This document shows, in pieces, positions 7,793 through 16,947 of a DNA stretch of 64,000 bases. The notes under the pieces are model-generated. The model did not search any database. It was not told the DNA's origin and saw only the letters and a program-made list of their open reading frames with translations. This DNA is from HT1-32 sp040219025 (lineage in GTDB: Bacteria; Pseudomonadota; Alphaproteobacteria; Rhodospirillales; HT1-32): contig JAVJTE010000020.1 of assembly GCA_040219025.1 (NCBI GenBank), forward strand, positions 806,001 to 870,000, given 5' to 3'. The position numbers were made by a program, and so were the translations under genes. Within the stretch, counting starts at the first letter, position 1. Each line of letters starts with the position of its first letter.

Positions 7793-9961
7793 ATGGCCGA
7801 ACGCGTTACCATAAGCGGCTTGCAGATTGATCGTGTATTGCATGACTTCGCCGTCGATGAAGTGCTTCCGGGAACCGGCGTGGCACCGGATGTCTTCTGG
7901 GCGGGGCTTGCCGGTCTGGTCAATGACCTGGGGCCAAAGAACAAATCGCTGCTGAAAAAGCGCGACGCCCTGCAGGCCGAAATCGACAGCTGGCACCTTG
8001 CCCGCAAGGGCCAGAAATGGGACGCCGAAGGCTATAAGGCTTTCCTGACGGAAATCGGCTATCTGGTTCCGGAGGGCCCGGATTTCATGATCGAGACCGC
8101 GGGTGTCGATGCTGAAATCGCGACGATGGCCGGCCCGCAGCTTGTTGTGCCGGTCACCAACGCCCGCTTTGCGCTGAATGCTGCCAATGCGCGCTGGGGC
8201 AGCCTGTTCGACGCACTCTACGGGACCGATGTGATCGGCGAGGAAGATGGTCTGGGCAAATCCGGTGGCTATAACCCGGCCCGGGGCCAGGCCGTGATCG
8301 AGTATGCAACCCGCTTTCTTGATGCTTCAATGCCGCTGGACGGCGCCAGTCATGGCGATGTGGCGGAATACAGGATTGACGGTGGCAAGCTGGTTGCCCG
8401 TCTGACAGACGGCGGCGATGCCGGGCTGAAGGATCCGGCCCAGTTTGTCGGCTATATCGGTGATACGGTGCCGACATCTGTCCTGCTCCGCAATAACGGT
8501 CTGCATGCCGAGATCCAGATTGACCGCAACCATCCCATCGGCTCCACCCACAGCGCCGGGGTCAAGGATGTGGTGCTGGAATCTGCCGTCTCGACGATTC
8601 AGGATTGCGAGGATTCAGTGGCTGCCGTCGATGCGGCAGACAAGGTCGGTGCCTATCGTAACTGGCTTGGCCTGATGCGCGGCGATCTTGAGGAAAGTTT
8701 CGAGAAGGGCGGCAAGACAATGACCCGCCGCCTGAACCCGGACCGGACCTATACCACGCCGGATGGTGGCTCGCTGACCCTGCATGGCCGCAGCCTGCTG
8801 CTGGTCCGCAATGTTGGCCATCTGATGACCAATGATGCGGTGCTGGATGCAGATGGCAACGAGGTGCCGGAAGGGTTCCTCGACGGCCTGTTCACCAGTG
8901 CCTGCGCCCTGCATGACCTGAAACGACTGGGTGAGCTGAGCAACAGCCGTGCCGGCAGCGTCTATATCGTGAAGCCGAAGATGCATGGCCCGGAAGAGGT
9001 CGGTTTTGCCAGTGAACTTTTCGACCGGATCGAGGATATCCTGAGCCTGCCGCGCAACAGCGTGAAGATCGGCATCATGGATGAGGAACGTCGTACCACG
9101 GTCAATCTGAAGGAATGTATCCGCGCGGCGAAAGACCGGGTGGTGTTCATCAATACCGGCTTCCTGGACCGTACGGGCGATGAAATCCATACCAGCATGG
9201 AGGCAGGCCCGATGGTCCGCAAGGACGCCATGAAAGCGCAGGCCTGGATTGCCGCCTATGAGGACTGGAATGTCGATATCGGTCTGGAAACCGGATTCCG
9301 CGGCAAGGCCCAGATCGGCAAGGGCATGTGGGCCATGCCGGACGAGATGAAGCAGATGGTCGACGCCAAGAAGGGCCACCCGCTGGCCGGGGCCAACACC
9401 GCCTGGGTACCGTCACCGACAGCCGCCACCCTGCATGCCATGCATTATCACGAGGTCAATGTCAGCGAGCGTCAGGATGAACTGGCAAAACGGTCACGGG
9501 CCAGCCTCGATGACCTTCTCACGGTGCCGCTGCTGGCGGGTGAGAACCTGTCCTCCGACGACATCCGCAAGGAACTGGAGAACAATGCACAGGGCATCCT
9601 GGGCTATGTTGTCCGCTGGGTTGATCAGGGTGTCGGCTGTTCCAAGGTACCGGATATCCGCGATATCGGTCTGATGGAAGACCGGGCGACCTTGCGGATT
9701 TCCAGCCAGTATCTCGCCAACTGGATCCATCACGGTATCTGCACCGAAGGCGAGGTGATGGAGACCCTGAAACGGATGGCGGAAGTCGTTGACCGGCAGA
9801 ATGCGGGTGACGCGAATTACACCGATATGGCCGGAAACTTCGACAGCAGCATTGCCTTCCAGGCCGCCTGCGATCTGGTCTTCAAGGGCCGCCAGCAGCC
9901 CAGCGGCTACACCGAACCCATCCTCCACGCCCGCCGCCGCGAGGTGAAGGCCGCCGGCTGA
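7793..9961 (+). CDS. glcB: Malate synthase G
   Basis: 722 residues, the length of the monomeric G isoform. It condenses glyoxylate with acetyl-CoA to malate. Visible signatures are MTRRLNPDRTYTTPDGG around the catalytic Arg, GIMDEERRTTVNLKECI, the loop GDEIHTSMEAGPMVRK, and GLMEDRATLRISSQYLANW with the catalytic Asp. No isocitrate lyase or glycolate oxidase gene is adjacent, so the glyoxylate source is not shown. Repeat copy B follows its stop. Confidence 0.96.
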   Translation: MAERVTISGLQIDRVLHDFAVDEVLPGTGVAPDVFWAGLAGLVNDLGPKNKSLLKKRDALQAEIDSWHLARKGQKWDAEGYKAFLTEIGYLVPEGPDFMIETAGVDAEIATMAGPQLVVPVTNARFALNAANARWGSLFDALYGTDVIGEEDGLGKSGGYNPARGQAVIEYATRFLDASMPLDGASHGDVAEYRIDGGKLVARLTDGGDAGLKDPAQFVGYIGDTVPTSVLLRNNGLHAEIQIDRNHPIGSTHSAGVKDVVLESAVSTIQDCEDSVAAVDAADKVGAYRNWLGLMRGDLEESFEKGGKTMTRRLNPDRTYTTPDGGSLTLHGRSLLLVRNVGHLMTNDAVLDADGNEVPEGFLDGLFTSACALHDLKRLGELSNSRAGSVYIVKPKMHGPEEVGFASELFDRIEDILSLPRNSVKIGIMDEERRTTVNLKECIRAAKDRVVFINTGFLDRTGDEIHTSMEAGPMVRKDAMKAQAWIAAYEDWNVDIGLETGFRGKAQIGKGMWAMPDEMKQMVDAKKGHPLAGANTAWVPSPTAATLHAMHYHEVNVSERQDELAKRSRASLDDLLTVPLLAGENLSSDDIRKELENNAQGILGYVVRWVDQGVGCSKVPDIRDIGLMEDRATLRISSQYLANWIHHGICTEGEVMETLKRMAEVVDRQNAGDANYTDMAGNFDSSIAFQAACDLVFKGRQQPSGYTEPILHARRREVKAAG

Positions 9962-10000
9962 ACGGCATCGGTTTGTTGTTTGCAGACAGGTTCGTTTAGG

Positions 10001-10092
10001 TCCTTCGAGACGCAGCTTTGCTGCTCCTCAGGATGAGGTTTTTAGTTATCATGACCTCATCCTGAGGAGTGCTGAAAGCGCGTCTCGAAGGA
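10001..10092. repeat. REP-like palindromic intergenic element, copy B
   Basis: Outer arms tccttcgagacgc at 10001-10013 and the complement at 10080-10092; inner arms cctcaggatgagg and cctcatcctgagg. It has the same architecture as the copy at 3225-3320. It lies between the convergent glcB and GntR/FCD genes, where it could also act as a transcription or mRNA 3' boundary. Confidence 0.9.
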
Positions 10093-10206
10093 TAACGGCT
10101 CCCGGGCAGGCACGGCTTACGGGACAGAGATAAATACAGCCTGCGCCGGCACTGACGAGAGAGACGACGGGCTTTTGCTTCACAGCATCAGCGCGTTTTT
10201 CTGTTG

Positions 10207-10920
10207 TCAGACGGTGGCCAGATGGCGGGAGAGTTCTTCGCCGGTGTTGCGGTAGTGGCTGAGCAGCAGGGTGACGGCCTGGTCGGCGTCGCGGGCGATG
10301 GCGGCATTCAGGATGCCGAGATGTTCATCGGCGACGCTGCGGCCCGGGCTGGCCGGGCTGTTGCGGCCCTGTCCGGCTATGTTGCGGTAGCGGATATTGG
10401 CGTCATACAGGCGTTCGCAGAAATCAACCAGCAGGGACGAGCCGCAGGCTGAAACAAGCGTCATGTGGAATTTCTTGTGGGCGGCTTCCCAGTCAATATT
10501 CTCGCTGGCCGGGGCATTCGGCGTGCGCGGGGTCTGCTTGAGCCGGTGATGGGCCAGAACCAGCCTCTCCTCCCATGCCATATTGCCATGTTCGAGTGAT
10601 TCACGTACCGCCCGTTCCTCGACCCAGCAACGGGTCTTCAGCAGTTCGATGAAGGCATCGGCGGAGATGCTGGCAACCCGGAATCCGCGCTGGTCCAGCC
10701 GCTCTACCAGTCCCTCTGACGTCAGCAGGCTGAGGGCCTCGCGCAGCGGGCTGGCACCGGCGTTATAGCGATCACGCAGCGCCTCGATCTTCAGTTTCAG
10801 ATCCGGGGCCAGACTGCCGGTGAGAATGTCGCGTCGCAGCAGGTCGCAGACCTGCGAGGTGACACTGCCGCCGGTGGCGAGATAGAGGACATTGCCGCTC
10901 TTGTCGCTGCTCACGCTCAT
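10207..10920 (-). CDS. GntR-family regulator, FadR/FCD type
   Basis: 237 residues. An N-terminal GntR winged helix (about residues 18-80, SLAPDLKLKIEALRDRYNAG then SPLREALSLLTSEGLV) is followed by an all-helical FCD effector domain. The FCD domain keeps a likely metal-binding His in HKKFHMTLVSACGSS and a late HLGILNAAIARD. It is the last gene of the leftward operon from 16917 and its start overlaps the dioxygenase stop by 4 bp (ATGA). It probably controls that operon. FCD regulators typically sense organic acids, which fits the TRAP transporter upstream. Confidence 0.82.
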   Translation of the reverse strand: MSVSSDKSGNVLYLATGGSVTSQVCDLLRRDILTGSLAPDLKLKIEALRDRYNAGASPLREALSLLTSEGLVERLDQRGFRVASISADAFIELLKTRCWVEERAVRESLEHGNMAWEERLVLAHHRLKQTPRTPNAPASENIDWEAAHKKFHMTLVSACGSSLLVDFCERLYDANIRYRNIAGQGRNSPASPGRSVADEHLGILNAAIARDADQAVTLLLSHYRNTGEELSRHLATV

Positions 10921-11795
10921 GTACCGTTCCTGTCTGCGAGGATGAAGTCGAAGTCAACGGTATAGAACGGATTGGTCAGCCGGTCACGGGCCTGAATGTC
11001 GGCGGGCGCGGTTTCCGGGTCGTCACATCGCCGGTATTTCATCACCAGGTCGGTGCGCACACCGAACACGGCATCCTGATCAAGATAGGGATCATCATCC
11101 GGGAAGACCTCCGTCACCAGTGTCCGGTGCCCGTCGGCGGCGATGATGAAATGCAGATGCGATGGCCGCCAGGGATGGCGCCCGGTGGCATGCAGCAGCT
11201 CACCCACCGGCCCGTCATCCGGCACCGTATAAGGGGCCGGCCGGACCGTGGTGAAGGCATAACGGCCATCCGCGCCGGTCTTCATCCGGGCCCGGAAGTT
11301 GTAATAGTCCTGTTGCGGATCCTGATTGGAATAGAGACCGTTATCGGCGGTCTGCCAGGTGTCGATCACGGCCCCGGCAATCGGCTGACCCCTCATGTCC
11401 AGTACACGGCCCTGCACGATGACGCTGTCGCCGGTATTGTCTTTCTTCAGGTCAGCCCCGACAGGCAATTCCGGTGCATCGAGAATGTGGAACGGGCCAA
11501 GCACGCTGGAGGCAGTTGCGTCCGGCGGTGAATTGACCATGTCGACGAGTGATGACAGGCCGAGCACATCCGAGAACAGCACGAATTCATTGCGTTCGGC
11601 CGTGCTGATTTCCCCGGCGGCGGTCAGCAGGGCAATGCCCTTGCGCCATTCGTCATGGGTCAGGCCGGTTTCCTGCACAAAGCTGTGCAGATGATGCGCC
11701 AGGCGTTCCAGAACAAAGCGCAGGCGCGGGTCGGTTTCCGGGCCGCAATAATCGAGAAAGGTCCGGGTCAGCGTGTCCGCTGTTACATTGCGCAT
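10917..11795 (-). CDS. Intradiol ring-cleavage dioxygenase, hydroxyquinol/catechol 1,2-dioxygenase type
   Basis: 292 residues. The N-terminal ~100 residues form the helical linker domain of catechol and hydroxyquinol 1,2-dioxygenases. The catalytic beta-barrel follows, with a complete non-haem Fe(III) site: Tyr155 (NGLYSNQ), Tyr189 (APYTVPDDGPVG), His213 and His215 (RPSHLHFII). The spacing resembles hydroxyquinol 1,2-dioxygenase, which would yield maleylacetate. No maleylacetate reductase is nearby, so the true diol substrate is uncertain. The gene is co-transcribed with a TRAP carrier and a GntR regulator. Confidence 0.85.
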   Translation of the reverse strand: MRNVTADTLTRTFLDYCGPETDPRLRFVLERLAHHLHSFVQETGLTHDEWRKGIALLTAAGEISTAERNEFVLFSDVLGLSSLVDMVNSPPDATASSVLGPFHILDAPELPVGADLKKDNTGDSVIVQGRVLDMRGQPIAGAVIDTWQTADNGLYSNQDPQQDYYNFRARMKTGADGRYAFTTVRPAPYTVPDDGPVGELLHATGRHPWRPSHLHFIIAADGHRTLVTEVFPDDDPYLDQDAVFGVRTDLVMKYRRCDDPETAPADIQARDRLTNPFYTVDFDFILADRNGT

Positions 11796-11806
11796 TGGTC
11801 TCTCCG

Positions 11807-13120
11807 TCAGTTCAGAAGATAGGTGCTGAGGCTGGGCTGCCAGATCAGCAGAATCAGAACCATCAGCATGACAGCCGCGAACGGCAGTGCCCCCATGAAG
11901 ACATCCTTCAGTGAAATCCGGTCGTCGTTCAGGGTTGTCTTGATGACAAAGCAGGAAATCCCGAGTGGCGGGGTCAGCAGGCCGATTTCCGCCCCGATCA
12001 CCGTGATGATACCGAACCAGACGAGGCTGAGGCCCATCGGCTCGATGATGTCGATGAACAGGGGCACGACGATCAGGATGACCGAGGCCGTATCCAGCAG
12101 GGTACCCAGGAACAGCATCAGCAGCACATAGGCAACCATCACCCAGAAGAAGCCGAGATCATTGCCGACAAGAAATTCCTGCAGCTGGTTCGGCAGATCA
12201 ACATAACCAAGCATCCGGCTGTAGAACGAGGCGGCGGTGATCAAAAACAGGATGCTGGCGGTAATATGGCCGGTCTCCAGCAGGGCATCCCAGAATCCCC
12301 GCAGCGTCATTTCCTTGCGGATGATGGCAATCACCAGTGCCGCCAGCGACCCGGCAGCACCCGCCTCGACCGGGGTCAGCCAGCCTGTATAGATGCCGCC
12401 GAGGACGATGAGGATGAGGGCCAGAACCGGCGTGGTGCAGGACAGTATTTCGCCGTAGGAAAGCCGGTCGCCGGCAATTCTGTCCGGGCTTGTGCCGCCA
12501 ATGAAATTCGGAGTCAGCCAGCCCATGGCGGCGATGGATCCGATATAGGCCAGGGTGAGGATCAGGCCAGGGATGATGCCGGCAATGAACATGTCGCCGA
12601 CCGAGATTTCAGCGACAAAGGCATAGATGATCAGCATCGCACTTGGCGGGATGATCATGCCGAGTACGGAAGACCCGGCAACCACGCCAACGGCGAACCG
12701 CTTGTTGTAGTTCAGGCGCAGCATTTCCGGCACGGCAACACGGGTGAAGACCGAGGCCGAGGCAATGGAAGATCCGGTGACCGCCGCGAACAGGGCATTG
12801 GCACCGACGGTCGCCATGCCGACCCCGCCACGTATGCGCTGGAACATCTGGTTCATCACCCGGTAGACATCCGTCCCCAGCCCGGCCTTGGAGACGATCA
12901 GCCCCATGAAAGTGAACAGCGGGATGGTCGCGAATTCGTATTCGGTCACACTGTCGCCGATGGCCTGACGCAGGAAATTGACGGCGAGAACCGGCTTGTC
13001 GCTGACCAGCCAGATGGTGATGAAGGAAACACCGGCCAGTGCAACGGGGATATAGACCCCGAGATAGATCGTCACCACAATGGCGATGACGGACAGGATG
13101 CCGATATCAACGGGATCCAT
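11807..13120 (-). CDS. dctM: TRAP transporter large permease (DctM family)
   Basis: 437 residues starting MDPVDIGILSVIAIVVTIYL. This start at 13120 is chosen because earlier in-frame codons read into the neighbouring gene. It has about 12 hydrophobic segments and the family landmarks ATIPLFTFMGLIVSKAG near the N-terminus and SVLGMIIPPSAMLIIYAFV mid-protein. DctM is the ion-coupled membrane core of TRAP importers in the inner membrane. It overlaps dctQ by 14 bp and is followed 11 bp later by the intradiol dioxygenase. Confidence 0.92.
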   Translation of the reverse strand: MDPVDIGILSVIAIVVTIYLGVYIPVALAGVSFITIWLVSDKPVLAVNFLRQAIGDSVTEYEFATIPLFTFMGLIVSKAGLGTDVYRVMNQMFQRIRGGVGMATVGANALFAAVTGSSIASASVFTRVAVPEMLRLNYNKRFAVGVVAGSSVLGMIIPPSAMLIIYAFVAEISVGDMFIAGIIPGLILTLAYIGSIAAMGWLTPNFIGGTSPDRIAGDRLSYGEILSCTTPVLALILIVLGGIYTGWLTPVEAGAAGSLAALVIAIIRKEMTLRGFWDALLETGHITASILFLITAASFYSRMLGYVDLPNQLQEFLVGNDLGFFWVMVAYVLLMLFLGTLLDTASVILIVVPLFIDIIEPMGLSLVWFGIITVIGAEIGLLTPPLGISCFVIKTTLNDDRISLKDVFMGALPFAAVMLMVLILLIWQPSLSTYLLN

Positions 13121-13736
13121 GGGAACCTCCGGCCGGCTGTCCGCCGAGAATGACCTTGAACAGATAGAGAATGGCACAGAGCCCGGCACTGGCGGTGATC
13201 GCCAGCCGGGCCGGCCACCAGGGGGCGGTGAACACGCCGGGGGTGCCGAAATAATCGCATCGCGCCGTCGCCGCCTGCAGGTCGGTGATCAGGTTCCCGG
13301 TCAGCGGCGGGCCGAAATCCGGTGCCGAGAAATAGGAGCAGGATTCAAGGGTCTCGGCAAATTCCGGCCAGCTGGCATAGGCGACGATGGCCATGAAGAT
13401 ACAGGCGACGGCATCTATCAGCCGCCGGAGGGCAAAGGCTGTCGCCGGTGCGCGCAGGTCCAGCATCAGCAGGAACCCGTCGGAACGGGTCAGCCGGTTA
13501 ACCCGAACCACATCCGGCAGTTGCAGGAAGACAATCAGCACCATGGCGAAGATGACCAGTTCAACCGCACCATGAAACGGTGCATTGAAGGCACCGCGGG
13601 CGACAACATCCATGTTCATGACGGCGACCAGACCAAGCACGGTCAGGGTGCCGACGGCGTTTGCCAGAATGGCGATCCGGTCAAAGCAGGCAGACAGCTG
13701 ACGGACAAACCAGCCGAGAGGGCGCAATGCGGTCAT
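13107..13736 (-). CDS. dctQ: TRAP transporter small permease (DctQ family)
   Basis: 209 residues, longer than the usual ~160-190. Four hydrophobic segments are visible, with the typical DctQ start (ILANAVGTLTVLGLVAVMNMDVVARGAF) and a mid-protein charged loop. An atypical soluble insertion with several cysteines (about residues 135-180, SCSYFSAPDFGPPL to ARCDYFGTPG) lies between the third and fourth membrane segments and probably faces one side of the membrane. It pairs with DctM, which it overlaps. Confidence 0.85.
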   Translation of the reverse strand: MTALRPLGWFVRQLSACFDRIAILANAVGTLTVLGLVAVMNMDVVARGAFNAPFHGAVELVIFAMVLIVFLQLPDVVRVNRLTRSDGFLLMLDLRAPATAFALRRLIDAVACIFMAIVAYASWPEFAETLESCSYFSAPDFGPPLTGNLITDLQAATARCDYFGTPGVFTAPWWPARLAITASAGLCAILYLFKVILGGQPAGGSHGSR

Positions 13737-13777
13737 GCCGGTTTGTCCGTCCTGTTATCATTTGCCTTGTGCGCGGA

Positions 13778-14863
13778 TCAGTTCGCGGCCCAGTCGCGGA
13801 CCGGCTTCTGTCCGGCAGCCTTCAGCTTCTCCATATAAGCCTTCAGCATAGCTGTTCCGGGGGCACCTGTCTTGTCGAGTTCGGCGGCCCATTCGGCGGC
13901 AATGTTCGGCATCGCATTCGCCCATGCCGCACGCTCCGCATCCGTCAGGGTGACGACAGTGCCACCGGCGGCCTTGTACTGGGCAATCGATTCCGCGGCT
14001 TCATTCATCGCCACGTTCGCAACCTGGTCGCGATATTCGATGGAGACTTTCTGGATGGCAGTCTTTACCTCGTCCGGCAGCTTGGCCCAGACATCCTTGT
14101 TGATGGTGACGGTCTTGGTGTTGACCGCACCCAGATCGGCACTGAGCATGTAGGGGGCCACTTCATGAATTTTGAAGGTGACAGCGGCTTCCGGCCACAA
14201 CATGGCGGCGTCGACAACGCCGGTCTGCACCATGTTGTAGAAGTTCGGCAGGCCGCCGCGAACGCCCGCTGCATCCTTGATGCCTTCAAGGTAGCGCAGG
14301 TTGTAGCCGGCACCGGCAATCTTCATGCCTTCGAGATCTTTCAGGCTCTCGATCGGCTTCTTCGAGAAGATCTGATAGCTGTCGAGCACCACGCCGGTGG
14401 CCAGATAGACCTGGTTTTCGGCATCGAATTCCTTCTGCATCTGCGGGAACTCGCGGGCGATTTCGTCAACCGCCTTTGCGACGACGCGGGCGTCCGACGA
14501 GACCATCGGGGTGACGGCCGATATGCCCTGGCTCGGCAGCGCCGAGTTATGGAAGATGGTGGTGACGATACCGATATCGCCGAGGCCAAGCTTGATGCCT
14601 TCCAGCACGCCGCGCGGTTTGACGATCTGGCCGCCATAGGCTTCCTGCCAGTCGATCTTGTAATTGCCGGTCTTAGCCAGTTCCTCGTTCAGTCGCGGAA
14701 TGAAGAAGCCGGAGAATTCCTTTACCCACATCGACCGGGCGGGATAGCCGTCGATAGCGACCATCTTGAGGGTCTCGGCGGCGGATGATGCCACCAGCGG
14801 GGTTACAACGGTAGCGCCGGCAATCACTGCTGCCAGCAGATGTTTCCTGATATCTGAACGCAT
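13778..14863 (-). CDS. dctP: TRAP transporter substrate-binding protein (DctP family)
   Basis: 361 residues. A signal peptide (about residues 1-28, ending ASSAAET) sends it to the periplasm. The mature protein shows the DctP fold, including LGLGDIGIVTTIFHNSALP, the hinge region KDLEGMKIAGAG and VVDAAMLWPEAAVTFKIHE near the ligand cleft. In well-studied TRAP proteins an Arg in the region corresponding to MKIAGAGYNLR pairs with the substrate carboxylate; this Arg appears present. The substrate is inferred only to be a carboxylic acid, possibly aromatic given the dioxygenase downstream. Confidence 0.9.
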   Translation of the reverse strand: MRSDIRKHLLAAVIAGATVVTPLVASSAAETLKMVAIDGYPARSMWVKEFSGFFIPRLNEELAKTGNYKIDWQEAYGGQIVKPRGVLEGIKLGLGDIGIVTTIFHNSALPSQGISAVTPMVSSDARVVAKAVDEIAREFPQMQKEFDAENQVYLATGVVLDSYQIFSKKPIESLKDLEGMKIAGAGYNLRYLEGIKDAAGVRGGLPNFYNMVQTGVVDAAMLWPEAAVTFKIHEVAPYMLSADLGAVNTKTVTINKDVWAKLPDEVKTAIQKVSIEYRDQVANVAMNEAAESIAQYKAAGGTVVTLTDAERAAWANAMPNIAAEWAAELDKTGAPGTAMLKAYMEKLKAAGQKPVRDWAAN

Positions 14864-14913
14864 AGTCTATCCTCCCTGTTTCGCCGCTGTTGTGCGGCGT
14901 TTGTTGAATATTT

Positions 14914-15372
14914 TCAGGACGCCCTTTGCCAGACTTCCACAACGTCTGTCCCGGCATTGCGGAACAGTTTCGCCAGGGCGCAATATTTCGCGGTATCCGC
15001 GGCGACCCTGCTGACGTCTTCCTCACTGGCGCTGCCGTCATACAGCATCGTCAGCTCGACCCGTTTGAACGGAATTTCGATCTCCTCCTGCAGCGTGACC
15101 CCGCGCCGGTCCAGCTCGTACACCGCCGTGATCGTCAGGTGGCCGAGATCAACCCCAAGCGCCGCCGCACATTTATGCGAGATGACATTGGTGCAGCCGA
15201 CCAGACTGGCGATGGCGTTCTCGGTCGGTGACGGACCGGTGTTGGTTCCGCCACGTTCCACCGGCTCGTCGATAGTAAAGGCCACATCGCGGACCTGCAG
15301 TTCGGCGCGGGCATGGGTCGGGCAATTTGCCCGGACCGTCAGTTTAACATTTGTTTTCTGCCGGATTGCCAT
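14914..15372 (-). CDS. OsmC-family protein
   Basis: 152 residues from the ATG at 15372, which gives MAIRQKTNVKLTV; upstream in-frame codons belong to the nitroreductase region in another frame. The OsmC fold is recognised by GPSPTENAIASLVGCTNVISHKCAAALG and a late Cys in TAKYCALAKLF. OsmC/Ohr proteins reduce organic hydroperoxides with paired cysteines; here Cys60 and Cys68 are visible, with a third in the later motif, so peroxidase activity is possible but unproven. It sits between a nitroreductase and a TRAP binding protein in one operon. Confidence 0.83.
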   Translation of the reverse strand: MAIRQKTNVKLTVRANCPTHARAELQVRDVAFTIDEPVERGGTNTGPSPTENAIASLVGCTNVISHKCAAALGVDLGHLTITAVYELDRRGVTLQEEIEIPFKRVELTMLYDGSASEEDVSRVAADTAKYCALAKLFRNAGTDVVEVWQRAS

Positions 15373-15382
15373 GATTGTTTCC

Positions 15383-16060
15383 TCAGGCGAAACTGCAGAT
15401 ATCGTCGAAGGCGAAACGGGGCAGCTTCTGGAACAGGGCTGTCTCGTCAGCGTAGCCCAGATTGCAGAGAAAGTTTGACCGGAGGCTTGTGCCGGCAAAA
15501 AATTCCTCATCAACAACCGCATTTGAAAAACCGGACATCGGACCGGTATCCAGCCCCAGCGCCCGCGCCGCGATAATCAGATACGCACCCTGCAGCGCGG
15601 CATTCCGGAACGCAGTTTCTGCGGTGAATTCGGGCTTGCCGTCAAAATGCGGGCGGCGGTCTTCATGGGGGAACAGGAACGGCAGTTTCTGCCAGAAGTC
15701 GAGATCATGGGCGATGATGACGGTCACCGGTGCCTTCATCATTTTCGGCAGGTTTGCCGGCTTCAACGCCTTGCCGAGCCGCGCCTTGCCCTCGTCGCTG
15801 CGGACAAAGACGAAGCGGGCGGGCAGGCTGTTCATGCTGGTCGGCCCGCTGATGACGATATCATAGAGGCTCTTCAGCAGCGCCTCGTCCACCGGCTTGT
15901 CCGTCCAGGCGTAGTGCGAACGGGCACCGCGCAGGATCAGATCGATGGCATCGTCATCCAGCCGGTCAATACGCTGCCGCAGCGACCGGGTGGCCGCAGC
16001 TGCGGCAGCGCGCAGTGCTGCGAGTTCATCGCCGACCGGTGCTGAAGCGGTGCCGCTCAT
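15383..16060 (-). CDS. Nitroreductase-family FMN protein, RutE/malonic-semialdehyde-reductase type
   Basis: 225 residues. The core SHYAWTDKPVDEALLKSLYDIVISGPTSMNSLPARFVFV, then LPFLFPHEDRR, ETAFRNAALQGAYLIIAARALGLDTGPMSGF and SNFLCNLGY follow RutE closely from residue 40 on. RutE-type enzymes reduce malonic semialdehyde to 3-hydroxypropionate with an NAD(P)H cofactor, and relatives act on other small carbonyl or nitro compounds. An extra N-terminal Ala/Arg-rich stretch of about 40 residues is not in RutE. Its stop lies 10 bp before osmC and its start overlaps the FAH gene by 4 bp. Confidence 0.82.
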   Translation of the reverse strand: MSGTASAPVGDELAALRAAAAAATRSLRQRIDRLDDDAIDLILRGARSHYAWTDKPVDEALLKSLYDIVISGPTSMNSLPARFVFVRSDEGKARLGKALKPANLPKMMKAPVTVIIAHDLDFWQKLPFLFPHEDRRPHFDGKPEFTAETAFRNAALQGAYLIIAARALGLDTGPMSGFSNAVVDEEFFAGTSLRSNFLCNLGYADETALFQKLPRFAFDDICSFA

Positions 16061-16917
16061 CGCTGTTCTGCCACCACCGGGTTGGAGAGGATGCCGATAC
16101 CCTCGATCTCGATCTCCACCTTGTCGCCGCCCTTCATGAAGACCGGCGGCTTGCGGGCATGGCCGACACCCGGGGGGGTGCCCATGGCGATCAGGTCGCC
16201 CGGATTCAGGGTCATCACTTCGGACAGGATGGCGATGGTCTGGTCAACCGGGAACATCATGTCGCGGGTGTTGCTGTCCTGCATCACCTGGCCATTCAGA
16301 CGGGACTGGATGCGCAGGCCGGACGCCCCGGCAGGCAGTTCGTCCGGCGTGACCACGACCGGGCCCAGCGCGCCGGTTGAATCGAAATTCTTGCCCGGTG
16401 TCCACTGATGGGTCTTGCGCTGATAGTCGCGGATCGATCCGTCATTGAAAACCGTGTAACCAAAGACGTGATCCAGCGCCTTGTCCTGAGCGATATGTTT
16501 GCCGCCCTTGCCGATGATGACCATCAGTTCGGCTTCATAATCCAGCTTCTCGGAACAGGCGGGATCAATCATCGGTTCGTCCGCTGCCATCATCGAGGAG
16601 GGCACACGCAGGAACAGCGCCGGATAGGTCGGAACGTCATAGCCGCCTTCCTTCGCATGATCGACATAGTTCAGACCAAGACAGATGATCTTGCCGAAAG
16701 TCGAGAACGGCAGGGCCGGGGTGAGGCTGCCGGCCGGGACGGTTTTGCCACCACCGAGGAGCGAAGCAGCTGATGTCAGTGCGGCGTCGCCACCGTTGAT
16801 GACATCCATCAGGTCGTTGCCTGAGAATCCTTTCTGGCCGGAAAGCTGTACGGCGGAATCGCCCTTGATAGCATAGAGAGCGGTGCTGTCGCCCGTTCTG
16901 GCGGTGGTGAATCGCAT
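16057..16917 (-). CDS. Fumarylacetoacetate hydrolase family protein, first gene of the TRAP/dioxygenase operon
   Basis: 286 residues. An N-terminal ~75-residue domain precedes the FAH catalytic domain, which shows CLGLNYVDHAKEGGYDVPTYP, the metal ligands around CSEKLDYEAELMVIIGKGG, and GDLIAMGTPPGVGHARKPPVFMKGGD. Family members hydrolyse or isomerise 2-oxo-enoic acids produced by ring cleavage. It opens a leftward operon (FAH, nitroreductase, OsmC, TRAP P-Q-M, intradiol dioxygenase, GntR). An operator-like inverted repeat lies 31-56 bp upstream of its start. Confidence 0.87.
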   Translation of the reverse strand: MRFTTARTGDSTALYAIKGDSAVQLSGQKGFSGNDLMDVINGGDAALTSAASLLGGGKTVPAGSLTPALPFSTFGKIICLGLNYVDHAKEGGYDVPTYPALFLRVPSSMMAADEPMIDPACSEKLDYEAELMVIIGKGGKHIAQDKALDHVFGYTVFNDGSIRDYQRKTHQWTPGKNFDSTGALGPVVVTPDELPAGASGLRIQSRLNGQVMQDSNTRDMMFPVDQTIAILSEVMTLNPGDLIAMGTPPGVGHARKPPVFMKGGDKVEIEIEGIGILSNPVVAEQR

Positions 16918-16947
16918 ATCATTTCCTCATCAGTAATTCGGGGATGA

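Noticed and set aside
12266..13153. 295-residue open frame antisense to dctM
   Set aside because: The composition is low-complexity Gly/Asp/Gln/Arg typical of the reverse strand of a membrane protein gene; dctM is unambiguous.
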